From an uncultured Pseudomonadota bacterium (GTDB lineage Bacteria > Pseudomonadota > Gammaproteobacteria > Methylococcales > Methylomonadaceae), in assembly GCA_903867225.1 (NCBI GenBank), contig CAIPQN010000044.1, forward strand, positions 1 through 55,755: a stretch of DNA of 55,755 bases, given 5' to 3'. Positions 37,011 to 45,634 of this stretch are shown here, piece by piece. Both the position numbers and the translations under genes were made by a program. The notes under the pieces are model-generated. The model was not told the DNA's origin. It ran no database searches and was given only the letters and a program-made list of their open reading frames with translations. Position 1 is the stretch's first letter; the number at the start of each line of letters is the position of its first letter.

Positions 37011-37045
37011 CTGTCATCAAACAGTCATAAAACGGTTGTTAGAAT
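37011..37045 (+). promoter_or_regulatory. Pho box and -10 of the chemoreceptor-phoBR operon
   Basis: Three heptamers spaced exactly 11 bases apart by A-rich tetramers: CTGTCAT (37011-37017), CAGTCAT (37022-37028) and CGGTTGT (37033-37039). The first two fit the PhoB consensus CTGTCAT with 4-base spacers; the third is weaker. A -10-like TAGAAT lies at 37040-37045, where PhoB-activated promoters place it after the box. Transcription would start near 37052, well before the chemoreceptor ATG at 37131. Confidence 0.75.
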
Positions 37046-37130
37046 GATTTATACAGCAATCGGTATTTGCGCTTTTAATTTTGTGTTTATTTGGATGAGT
37101 TATGTCGTCGCTAGCGAGTGATAATTAAAA

Positions 37131-39335
37131 ATGAAAGCTAATAGAGTCAGTTTCAAATCAAAAATTGTATTAGGTTTCTTTGCAATCATCGGTTTAATGG
37201 TAATTCTAATTATCTCTACACTGGTCAACTACGCCCGTACTGAACAAGATTTGCAAAAAATTAAAGATGTTTTTTTGCCAAACGCATTATTGTCAGGGCA
37301 AATGGCGCGTGACATTGTGCAAGTGCAGCAATTTTTAAACAATGTTTCAGCCACTCACGATCCAGCTGCTTATGTTGATGCAGATCGCTCGCGTGAAGAT
37401 TTCAAGCATGGGTTAGAACAATATAGACAATTTGCCACAAACGATACGGTCAAATTAAAAGCGATTGATACACTTGAAATGAGTTTTGACGCATTTTATG
37501 TCGATGGTAAACGTATGACAGAAGCCTATTTGAACGAAGGTTCAGAAGCAGGTAATCAAATTATGGGCGATTTTGATCACGCCGCCAGCAAATTATCATC
37601 GCAAATGATTCGACTTAGAAATAGCGAATCTAACGGTGCAAAAGCCAGCATTCAAAACATTTTTGATGACACGCATAAAATGCGAAATACGTTGTGGCTA
37701 ATGGCTTCGGTGATTATTAGTTTGGCGGTTACGATTGCGTTGTTACTTAGTTATTATTTGAGTAAACAATTAGGTATTGACCCATATCACGCGAAAGGTA
37801 TCGCCAAAGAAATCGCAGACGGTCATTTGTCGCGTGAAATTAACCTTCGTAAAGATGATAAAGACAGTTTGTTGTATTCGATTAAAAATATGCAGGAAAA
37901 ATTATTGGTTCGTCGAACCGAAGAAAGACAAACTGCAGCTGAAATTTTGCGTATTAAAATTGGATTAGATAACGCCAGCAAAGGAATTATGATGGCGGAT
38001 AATAATCGAAATTTAGTTTATTTGAATGATGCGGCAAAGAAGATATTGCAGCAATACGCCTCTGAAATTGAAGGCAAAGAACCGTATTTTGATGTTGAAA
38101 ATTTGATTGGATTAAATATCGATCGGTTTCACCAAAATTCTGGGCATCAAATGGAATTACTGAACTCGCTTACAGACAGTGTTTTTTCGTATGCAAAATT
38201 GGGTAGTCGAACCATGACGATTGTTGCCAGTCCGATATTAAATGAACGTGGTGAACGTTTAGGCACGGTTGCCGAATGGTACGATTGCACAGCGGAAACA
38301 GTTGTTGAACAAGAAGTAGCTGAAATTGTTAAAGCAGCGAGTCGCGGCGACTTTTCACAGCGTTTTAATTTGGAAGGCAAAGAAGACTTTTTACTCGATT
38401 TAACACAAGGTTTAAATCAATTATTGAATACTTGTGAAGCGGGTTTGAACGATATTGCGGAAGTGTTATTTGCGATTTCACAGGGCGATTTAACCAAAAC
38501 AATCGAAACGGAATATGAAGGAACGTTTGGAAAACTTAAAAACGACACCAACATGACGGTTGAAAAACTCAAAATAATGATTGAGCAAATCCGAAGTTCG
38601 ACGGACAGTATTTACAGCGGTTCAAAAGAAATTGCATCAGGTAATAATGATTTATCACATAGAACTGAAATGCAGGCAGCACGTTTGCAAGAAACCGCTG
38701 CGAGTATGGAACAGCTCACGCAAGCCGTAAAAAATAATGTCGGTAATGCTAAACAAGCAAATGAATTGGTGACTAATTCCGTGAACATCGCAATGGAAGG
38801 CGGTAAAGTCGTTGAAAATGTGATTGAAATGATGGAAGGTATCAATCAATCATCACGACGCATTGAAGATATTATTGCGGTGATTGATGATATTGCTTTC
38901 CAAACTAACATTTTGGCATTGAATGCCGCCGTTGAAGCGGCTCGCGCTGGCGAACAAGGTAATGGTTTTGCGGTCGTTGCGGTCGAAGTTCGCAATTTAG
39001 CGCAACGCGCTGCATTAGCAGCAGCTGAAATTAAAAAATTGATTGCCGATTCTGTGACGCAAGTAAATAACGGTGGTCAATTAGTAGAACAAGCAGGACA
39101 AACCATGAATAAAATCATTGATTCGATTCAAGGTGTCACGCAGATAATGAGCGAAATTAGTGACGCATCTGCGGAACAAAATTCGGACATTATTCAAGTC
39201 AATCAAGCGATAAATCAAATGGATAACGTCACACAACAAAACGCGGCATTAGTTGAACAATCAGCGGCTGCCGCTGAATCACTCGAAGAACAATCGCAGA
39301 ATTTAGCCGTTGTGATTCACAATTTCAAAATATAA
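37131..39335 (+). CDS. Methyl-accepting chemotaxis protein with PAS domain
   Basis: 734 residues. Membrane helices about 12-34 and 186-208 enclose a periplasmic four-helix-bundle-like domain (~35-185); then HAMP (~210-262), a PAS domain (~270-398), a second HAMP-like stretch (398-475) and the signalling domain (480-734). The hairpin tip shows IAFQTNILALNAAVEAARAG, the CheA/CheW-binding sequence. Methylation-site Glu/Gln helices flank it. The Pho box and the phoBR genes after it suggest it senses phosphate or responds to starvation. phoB starts 47 bases later. Confidence 0.93.
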   Translation: MKANRVSFKSKIVLGFFAIIGLMVILIISTLVNYARTEQDLQKIKDVFLPNALLSGQMARDIVQVQQFLNNVSATHDPAAYVDADRSREDFKHGLEQYRQFATNDTVKLKAIDTLEMSFDAFYVDGKRMTEAYLNEGSEAGNQIMGDFDHAASKLSSQMIRLRNSESNGAKASIQNIFDDTHKMRNTLWLMASVIISLAVTIALLLSYYLSKQLGIDPYHAKGIAKEIADGHLSREINLRKDDKDSLLYSIKNMQEKLLVRRTEERQTAAEILRIKIGLDNASKGIMMADNNRNLVYLNDAAKKILQQYASEIEGKEPYFDVENLIGLNIDRFHQNSGHQMELLNSLTDSVFSYAKLGSRTMTIVASPILNERGERLGTVAEWYDCTAETVVEQEVAEIVKAASRGDFSQRFNLEGKEDFLLDLTQGLNQLLNTCEAGLNDIAEVLFAISQGDLTKTIETEYEGTFGKLKNDTNMTVEKLKIMIEQIRSSTDSIYSGSKEIASGNNDLSHRTEMQAARLQETAASMEQLTQAVKNNVGNAKQANELVTNSVNIAMEGGKVVENVIEMMEGINQSSRRIEDIIAVIDDIAFQTNILALNAAVEAARAGEQGNGFAVVAVEVRNLAQRAALAAAEIKKLIADSVTQVNNGGQLVEQAGQTMNKIIDSIQGVTQIMSEISDASAEQNSDIIQVNQAINQMDNVTQQNAALVEQSAAAAESLEEQSQNLAVVIHNFKI

Positions 39336-39382
39336 AAACGGTTTTGAAATTTTTATTTTATTTTTATTTTTAACTTTTAAAT

Positions 39383-40075
39383 ATGCCCAATTTTATAATT
39401 CTCGTTGTTGAAGATGAAGATGCCATCAGAGAAATGTTAGTCGTTGTATTAGAGCAAGCTGGTTTTGTTGTGAAAGCAGCATCGAACACCGAAGACGCGC
39501 AACGCTTTTTGAATGATACGTTACCCGATTTAATTTTATTGGATTGGATGTTACCAAATGTTAGCGGTGTGGAATGGGCGCGACGTTTGCGTAAAGAGCC
39601 AATTTATCAAGAATTGCCGATTATTTTGCTGACCGCACGCGGCGAAGAAGAAGACAAAATTCGTGGATTTGGCTGTGGTGTTGACGATTATATGACGAAA
39701 CCATTTTCACCGCGTGAATTGGTGGCGCGATTACGCGCAGTGCTTCGCCGCAGCAGCAAACATCAATGGTCGCCACAAATTATTGTGGGTGATTTAATTC
39801 TTGATACTGAACAGCATCGTCTTACAATTGGCGATAAGTTAGTTGAAGTCAGTCCAACTGAATTTCGTTTGATGCAGTTTTTCATGACGCACCCTGATAA
39901 AGTATTCAATCGCACGCAATTACTCGACCAAGTTTGGGGGCGTAGCGTTTATATTGAAGAACGAACGGTTGATGTTCACATTCGCCGTTTACGCAAAATT
40001 TTAGAAATTTATGGACGTGAAGAATTAGTCCAAACTGTACGCGGTTTTGGCTATCGGTTTTCTGTCACGCAGTAA
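39383..40075 (+). CDS. phoB: Phosphate regulon response regulator PhoB
   Basis: OmpR-type regulator that activates Pho boxes. 230 residues. Receiver domain with acidic E10/D11/D13, phospho-acceptor D54 (in LLDWMLP), T84 and K106. The winged-helix domain (~130-228) ends VQTVRGFGYRFS. Next gene is phoR, 12 bases later. The box upstream of the operon implies autoregulation. Confidence 0.93.
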   Translation: MPNFIILVVEDEDAIREMLVVVLEQAGFVVKAASNTEDAQRFLNDTLPDLILLDWMLPNVSGVEWARRLRKEPIYQELPIILLTARGEEEDKIRGFGCGVDDYMTKPFSPRELVARLRAVLRRSSKHQWSPQIIVGDLILDTEQHRLTIGDKLVEVSPTEFRLMQFFMTHPDKVFNRTQLLDQVWGRSVYIEERTVDVHIRRLRKILEIYGREELVQTVRGFGYRFSVTQ

Positions 40076-40087
40076 CGGAGTTAACGA

Positions 40088-41362
40088 ATGGCAATTTGGC
40101 AACGCGAAATTATTACTTTCTTATTGTTGTTTTTTGCAGTTTGTGTGATTGGTTTATTTACAAAACTATTTTTACCGCTGCTTTTAGTATTGATGATTTT
40201 TTTGTTGTGTCGCCATTTGTATCAAATTCACCGCTTTGAAAAATGGTTGCGTATGGGCGGACAAAATATCTACCCAAAAACAACAGGAGTCTGGGAAGAA
40301 ATTTATTATCACGTTTATCGCATCAAAAAAAATAATAAACGCCGTAAAAAGAAACTCAGCAAAATGGTCGATCAATTTCGACAATCGACCGAAGCCTTGC
40401 CCGATGCTGCGGTGGTATTAAACGCCACTGATGAAATTGAATGGGCAAATAAAGCTGCTCGTGATGTTTTAGGTTTAAAGCAATCCGACAAAGGGCAGCG
40501 CATTCCAAATTTAATTCGTTTTCCCGAATTTATTCAGTATTTAAAATCCAAGCAATACGACGACCCCGTTATTTTACCGTCACCGATAAATAATAAAATC
40601 ACTTTAGCCGTTAGAATTATCAATTACGGCGCAGGGTTACGGTTGTTGTTAGCACAAGATGTGACGCAATTAAAACAAATGGAACGGATGCGAAAAGATT
40701 TTGTGGCGAATGTATCCCACGAACTTCGCACGCCTTTGACTGTTATTAAAGGCTATTTGGAGACGTTGCAAGATGTTGATGAGGGAATGTCTCCACTACT
40801 TACAAATTCACTCAAAAATATGCTGGGACAGACCGACAGAATGCAGTATTTAGTCGATGATTTGTTGTTATTGGCACATTTGGAAACCAAAAGTAGAAAA
40901 CATGAAGTTGTTAATGTTCCTGCTTTACTCACGCAAATTTGTCATGAAAATGAGGAATTGCTTGGTGAGGGGCGAATTGAACTCACGTTAGATTCCGATG
41001 CTAAAGTAGTGGGTGAAGAGCATGAATTACGCAGTGCATTTACGAATTTATTGGGTAATGCGTTGAAGTATTCACCTGAAAATACGCTTGTAAAAATTCA
41101 TTGGTATCAAACCTCGGACGCGATTTTACTTGATGTTATCGATCAAGGTGAAGGGATTTCAGCGGCAGATATTTCGCGTGTCACAGAGCGTTTTTATCGT
41201 GTTGAAAACAAACGCGACAAAAAAGTAAATGGCACAGGCTTAGGGTTAGCGATTGTGAAACACGTTTTAATGCGGCATGATGCACACCTCATTATTCGTA
41301 GTGAATTAGGGAAGGGCAGTTGTTTCCAATGTACTTTTCCAATTCAGCGTTTAGGCGAATGA
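40088..41362 (+). CDS. phoR: Phosphate regulon sensor kinase PhoR
   Basis: 424 residues. Two N-terminal membrane helices (about 8-40), a PAS-like region (~100-190), the DHp domain with H211 (in ANVSHELRTPLTVIKGYLE), and the ATPase domain with N-box LLGNALKYS, G1 DQGEGIS and G2 GTGLGLAIV. Partner of PhoB. It overlaps in part the upstream extension of the DUF502 gene, but that gene's real start lies 35 bases after the phoR stop. Confidence 0.92.
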   Translation: MAIWQREIITFLLLFFAVCVIGLFTKLFLPLLLVLMIFLLCRHLYQIHRFEKWLRMGGQNIYPKTTGVWEEIYYHVYRIKKNNKRRKKKLSKMVDQFRQSTEALPDAAVVLNATDEIEWANKAARDVLGLKQSDKGQRIPNLIRFPEFIQYLKSKQYDDPVILPSPINNKITLAVRIINYGAGLRLLLAQDVTQLKQMERMRKDFVANVSHELRTPLTVIKGYLETLQDVDEGMSPLLTNSLKNMLGQTDRMQYLVDDLLLLAHLETKSRKHEVVNVPALLTQICHENEELLGEGRIELTLDSDAKVVGEEHELRSAFTNLLGNALKYSPENTLVKIHWYQTSDAILLDVIDQGEGISAADISRVTERFYRVENKRDKKVNGTGLGLAIVKHVLMRHDAHLIIRSELGKGSCFQCTFPIQRLGE

Positions 41363-41397
41363 TGTTATTTCACGTCACTATGAGGAAGAATAGCGTT

Positions 41398-41988
41398 ATG
41401 AAAGAAAAAATAAAAAAACTCTTTAACAATTTTTTAATCGGAATTTTTGCGGTTATTCCGATTGCACTTGTGATTAAAATTCTGTTTTTTACAAAAGATT
41501 TGCTCGCAGATATGGTGCGTTTTGTTTATAGCTACGCAGACAATACGATTTACACGATTTTGTTTTTAACTTTGAGTTTTGTGGTTTTAGTTTCAATTGG
41601 AAATAAATTAGCCGCTGAAGGGCGTGTCTGGTTTATCACGTTGATTGATACCGCGATTGAAAAGATTCCATTTTTAAACACGATTTATCGCGTACTTAAA
41701 AAAGTAATCAATATGTTTTCGAGCAGCGATAAACAGTTTGCCAAAGAAGTTGTTTACGTTGAATATCCCAAAGAAGGTATTTGGGTTCCAGCGTATGTGA
41801 CTAATCGTTTTGAAGGTAAATATGTGTTGTTTATTCCTACGTCACCAAACCCAACATCTGGTTTCACTGTGATTGTGGATAAAAGCAAAGTGATTAAATC
41901 ACAAATGAACATCGAAGAAGCGAGTAGTTTTATCGTCAGTATCGGTGTGGATTATGACAAAGTTTCGGAATTGAATCAGTTGCCTTAA
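41398..41988 (+). CDS. DUF502 family membrane protein
   Basis: 196 residues from ATG 41398 (GAGGAAG at proper distance; the frame extends to 41320 inside phoR). Two membrane helices (about 12-35 and 50-72), then a soluble domain with the family blocks IPFLNTIYRVLKKV, FIPTSPNPTSGF and EASSFIVSIG. Function unknown. Last gene of the phoBR run. Confidence 0.87.
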   Translation: MKEKIKKLFNNFLIGIFAVIPIALVIKILFFTKDLLADMVRFVYSYADNTIYTILFLTLSFVVLVSIGNKLAAEGRVWFITLIDTAIEKIPFLNTIYRVLKKVINMFSSSDKQFAKEVVYVEYPKEGIWVPAYVTNRFEGKYVLFIPTSPNPTSGFTVIVDKSKVIKSQMNIEEASSFIVSIGVDYDKVSELNQLP

Positions 41989-42002
41989 AAAATTAAGGCA
42001 AT

Positions 42003-42041
42003 AAAAAAGGCGCAAGGTAAATTTACCTTGCGCCTTTTTTT
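42003..42041. terminator. Bidirectional terminator between DUF502 and oadB
   Basis: A nearly perfect palindrome: A6-GGCGCAAGGTAA and TTTACCTTGCGCC-T7. It serves both the plus-strand DUF502 gene and the minus-strand oad operon. Confidence 0.95.
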
Positions 42042-42052
42042 GGAGTGAAAAA

Positions 42053-43180
42053 TTATTTAATTAAACTTAATAGCACACCCGCTGCGACTGCCGAACCAAT
42101 AACACCCGCGACATTGGGTCCCATTGCGTGCATCAACAAAAAGTTATGCGGATTACTTTCTAAACCGACTTTATTGGCAACACGCGCCGACATCGGAACA
42201 GCTGATACGCCCGCTGCACCAATCAACGGGTTAATCGGTGTATCGCTAAAGCGATTCATCAATTTTGCCATCATCACACCCGATGCGGTACCAATCGCAA
42301 ACGCTACCGCGCCTAACGATAAAATCCCCAACGTTTTAACTTGCAAGAATGCCTCGGCACTAAGTTTTGAACCTACCGCCAGCCCTAAGAAAATCGTGAC
42401 AATGTTAATCAATTCATTTTGTGCCGTTTGACTTAAACGATCAACAACGCCCGACGTATTCATCAAATTACCAAAGGCAAACGCGCCCACTAATGGCGTT
42501 GCAGAAGGTAATAATAAAATAGACAACACCAACAACATTAACGGGAAAATTACTTTTTCCGTTTTGCTAACATGACGAAGTTGCTGCATTTCAATTCTGC
42601 GTTCCGCTTCAGTGGTCAATGCTCGCATAATTGGCGGCTGAATCAACGGCACTAACGCCATATATGAATACGCTGCAACGGCAATCGCCCCTAATAAATC
42701 AGGTGCCAGTTTCGATGCTACATAAATCGCAGTTGGTCCGTCTGCACCGCCGATAATGCCAATCGCGGCGGCTTCTTTTAACGAAAACTCTAAACCTGGA
42801 ATGGCATTCAACGCTAATGCGCCCAGTAATGCCGCAAAAATACCGACTTGTGCAGCGGCTCCCAGTAACAACGTTTTTGGATTCGCCAACATAGGACCAA
42901 AATCGGTCATTGCGCCAACGCCCATAAAAATCAGCAATGGGAACAAGCCAAGTTTAATACCGAAATAAAGGTAATAAAGCAAACCGCCTTCTTCTGCAAT
43001 GCCTGCAACAGGTATGTTACTTAAAATTGCTCCAAAACCAATTGGCAAAAGTAACAACGGTTCAAAACCTTTTTTTATCGCTAAATATAACAACAAAAAT
43101 CCGACCAGCATCATAAATGCTTGCCCAATGGTGAAGTTATAAATACCAGTGCTTTGCCATAAAGCGGTTAAATTTTCCAT
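42053..43180 (-). CDS. oadB: Oxaloacetate decarboxylase subunit beta (Na+ pump)
   Basis: Integral membrane subunit that couples decarboxylation of carboxybiotin to Na+ export. 375 residues, nine or so membrane helices. Family blocks: [23 protein letters not shown], the Asp-containing [13 protein letters not shown] (about 168-180), and the C-terminal [18 protein letters not shown]. It ends the minus-strand oadGAB run, 11 bases after oadA. Confidence 0.95.
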   Translation of the reverse strand: MENLTALWQSTGIYNFTIGQAFMMLVGFLLLYLAIKKGFEPLLLLPIGFGAILSNIPVAGIAEEGGLLYYLYFGIKLGLFPLLIFMGVGAMTDFGPMLANPKTLLLGAAAQVGIFAALLGALALNAIPGLEFSLKEAAAIGIIGGADGPTAIYVASKLAPDLLGAIAVAAYSYMALVPLIQPPIMRALTTEAERRIEMQQLRHVSKTEKVIFPLMLLVLSILLLPSATPLVGAFAFGNLMNTSGVVDRLSQTAQNELINIVTIFLGLAVGSKLSAEAFLQVKTLGILSLGAVAFAIGTASGVMMAKLMNRFSDTPINPLIGAAGVSAVPMSARVANKVGLESNPHNFLLMHAMGPNVAGVIGSAVAAGVLLSLIK

Positions 43181-43191
43181 AAAACCTTCCT

Positions 43192-44967
43192 TTACAACGA
43201 CACTAAAATAGAACCACCTGTGACGGCAGCACCTTCTTTGACATGAATTGCGCTAACTACGCCTGCGAATTTCGAACGAATTTCAGTTTCCATTTTCATG
43301 GCTTCCATTAACACCACCACGTCACCTTCTTTCACTTCGCTACCCGCGTGAACCAACACTTTTAAAATGTTGCCCGCCATTGGCGCGTCAATCGTCGCGC
43401 CACTTCCCGCTACAGCCGCTAATGGTGAAGCGGTTGAAATTGTAGGTTGAATGTTTAATTCTGTTCCCCCTACAGCAACTGCTACATTGAAGTTTTTGCC
43501 ATCGACATTGACAGTGTACGTTTCAATGCCAGCGTCTTTTTTCGGTGCATTTGCCGCTGCAAACGCTGCTGCATCAGGTTTTGGTTCAAACGCGCTTGGA
43601 TTATTACGATTTGCCAAAAATTTCCAACCAATTTGTGCAAACAAACCGTTAATTAAAGCGTCTTCTTCGACATTTTTACCAAGTGTGACGTTTTCAGCTT
43701 TAGCTTTTTCTTGTACGTCAGCAATCAATTTATCCATTTCCGCATCGATTAAATCGGCGGGGCGACAAGTAATCGGTTGCGAACCGTTTAAAACTTTCGC
43801 CTGCAATTCAGCATTCACGGGCGCAGGAGTCACGCCGTATTCGCCTCTTAAAACAGCAGCGGTTTCTTTAGTAATGGATTTATAACGTTCGCCATTCATG
43901 ACATTCATCACAGCTTGCGTGCCAACGATTTGCGAAGTCGGCGTGACCAATGGAATGAAACCTAAATCTTCGCGAACACGCGGAATTTCTTTCATCACTT
44001 CGTCGAATTTATCTGCCGCGCCTTGCTCTTTCAGCTGACTTTCCATATTTGTCAACATTCCACCAGGCACTTGTGACACCAAAATACGTCCGTCAACGCC
44101 TTTCAAACCGCCTTCGTATTGGGCATATTTTTTACGAATATCTCGGAAATAATGCGCGATGTCTTCCAGTTTTACCAAATCCAAACCTGTGGCGCGTTTT
44201 TCACCTTCTAAACTTGCAACAATCGTTTCTGTGGGACTGTGACCATAAGTCATACTGAGTGAAGAAATTGCGGTATCAACATTATCAACGCCTGCTTCAA
44301 TCGCTTTTATTAACGTTGCAACGCTTAAACCTGTTGTGGCGTGTGAATGTAAATGAATCGGAATTGACGTGCTTTTTTTCAATTTTGACACGAGTTCAAA
44401 GGCTTCATACGGTTTCAACAAACCCGCCATATCTTTGATACAAATTGAATCTGCACCCATGTCTTCAATGGTTTTCGCTAAATCCAACCAAGTTTTTAAT
44501 GTATGAACAGGACTTGTAGTGTAAGAAATCGTACCTTGCGCGTGTTTGCCTGAATTCTTAACTGCTTTAATCGAATGTTCAATGTTACGCATATCGTTCA
44601 TTGCATCGAAAATACGGAACACATCAATCCCGTTTATCGCACAACGTTCAATAAATTTATCTACTACGTCATCAGCATAATGACGATACCCGAGCAGATT
44701 TTGACCGCGCAACAGCATTTGTTGTGGCGTTTTCGGCATCGCTGCTTTTAAAGTACGCAATCTTTCCCAAGGATCTTCACCCAAATATCGAATGCACGCA
44801 TCAAATGTCGCACCGCCCCATGATTCAATTGACCAATAGCCTATGTCGTCTAATTGAGCGCAAATCGGCAACATATCTTCAGTGCGAATGCGCGTGGCTA
44901 AAATAGATTGATGTGCATCACGCAAAACAACTTCAGTAATGCCTAATTTTTTGGTGTTAATAGCCAT
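43192..44967 (-). CDS. oadA: Oxaloacetate decarboxylase subunit alpha (biotin-dependent)
   Basis: 591 residues. N-terminal carboxyltransferase barrel with [22 protein letters not shown] (motif around 13-34) and [10 protein letters not shown] (metal-binding His pair). The C-terminal biotinyl domain has EAMKMETE with the biotin-accepting K558. Transfers carboxyl from oxaloacetate to biotin, giving pyruvate. An Ala/Pro-rich hinge links the parts. oadG lies 87 bases upstream. Might alternatively work as the alpha part of a pyruvate carboxylase-like enzyme, but the beta and gamma subunits decide for the Na+ pump. Confidence 0.95.
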   Translation of the reverse strand: MAINTKKLGITEVVLRDAHQSILATRIRTEDMLPICAQLDDIGYWSIESWGGATFDACIRYLGEDPWERLRTLKAAMPKTPQQMLLRGQNLLGYRHYADDVVDKFIERCAINGIDVFRIFDAMNDMRNIEHSIKAVKNSGKHAQGTISYTTSPVHTLKTWLDLAKTIEDMGADSICIKDMAGLLKPYEAFELVSKLKKSTSIPIHLHSHATTGLSVATLIKAIEAGVDNVDTAISSLSMTYGHSPTETIVASLEGEKRATGLDLVKLEDIAHYFRDIRKKYAQYEGGLKGVDGRILVSQVPGGMLTNMESQLKEQGAADKFDEVMKEIPRVREDLGFIPLVTPTSQIVGTQAVMNVMNGERYKSITKETAAVLRGEYGVTPAPVNAELQAKVLNGSQPITCRPADLIDAEMDKLIADVQEKAKAENVTLGKNVEEDALINGLFAQIGWKFLANRNNPSAFEPKPDAAAFAAANAPKKDAGIETYTVNVDGKNFNVAVAVGGTELNIQPTISTASPLAAVAGSGATIDAPMAGNILKVLVHAGSEVKEGDVVVLMEAMKMETEIRSKFAGVVSAIHVKEGAAVTGGSILVSL

Positions 44968-45054
44968 TCTTATATCTCTCCTATTTTGCTATGTAGTTAT
45001 TATTTTAAATAACTTGTTCAGCGTTTGATTGGCAGGGTTGAAAAGTGGGTTAAT

Positions 45055-45291
45055 TTAATGCGTACTACGATATTGGTGTATTGCAGCGGTAATCGCGGCG
45101 ATGTGGCTTTTATCCGTTGCACTATTTTTGACAACAGGAATGCTGATATTTGCTACAGGTTCCTCGGGAAAATAACGCTGTATCAAGTTCGACATTACGT
45201 TAATCACGATAACCAACATGGTCAAAAATAAAAACACGATGCCCATGCCTGCAAACATCAATTCTATGCCACTGCTCATAAGTTCTGTCAT
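45055..45291 (-). CDS. oadG: Oxaloacetate decarboxylase subunit gamma
   Basis: 78 residues with one membrane helix (about 13-36; GMGIVFLFLTMLVIVINVMS) and a charged C-terminal tail with His. Holds the complex together and binds zinc. First gene of the oad operon. A minus-strand TATAAT at 45335-45330 may be its -10, without a good -35. Confidence 0.85.
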   Translation of the reverse strand: MTELMSSGIELMFAGMGIVFLFLTMLVIVINVMSNLIQRYFPEEPVANISIPVVKNSATDKSHIAAITAAIHQYRSTH

Positions 45292-45634
45292 GATTGCTCA
45301 CTCGGTAAAAATTGTAATCAGTGCATTGTATTATAGTTTTTAATTGTGCGTGTATCGGTTAGCGTAATTTTTTGCGGTTAATGCAGTTAGGAATAAAACA
45401 AATGTGTAAAGATTCTGTTAAAAATAACTGTAATTAGGATAAAAAAGTTAAGCCAATTTTTGAAAGATTTCAAAGTTAGCGGGTGACATTAATGCCCAAC
45501 GCTGAATCGCCGAAACCGAACATCAGCAGCGACTTAATGATAATTGCTGCTAATCTGTAAAAAACACCTTGAAAGAACAGGGGATAGATTATAATCCTCA
45601 GAATAATTTCCCCTTTTTTAATTGTTACTAATTC
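45292..45634. other. Intergenic region between oadG and hpnN (343 bases)
   Basis: No gene recognised. It holds the probable oad promoter on the minus strand (-10 at 45335-45330) and, near the right end, TTGAAA at 45569-45574 with TATAAT at 45590-45595 (15-base spacer, short) before hpnN. An AGCAGC / GCTGCT hairpin and a 22-codon frame at 45492-45560 without ribosome-binding site are the only other features. Confidence 0.5.

Noticed and set aside
37044-37121. A 25-codon hydrophobic ORF (MIYTAIGICAF...) just before the chemoreceptor gene
   Set aside because: Its ATG lies inside the predicted -10 element of the Pho-box promoter, upstream of the transcript start, and it has no ribosome-binding site.
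42045-42431. A plus-strand ORF of 128 codons within oadB
   Set aside because: Shadow of a long, codon-biased minus-strand gene; its residue pattern is Ala/Pro-rich without motif. The same applies to 43451-43885 within oadA.
45492-45560. A 22-codon ORF before hpnN
   Set aside because: No convincing ribosome-binding site and no neighbour support; left as an intergenic note.
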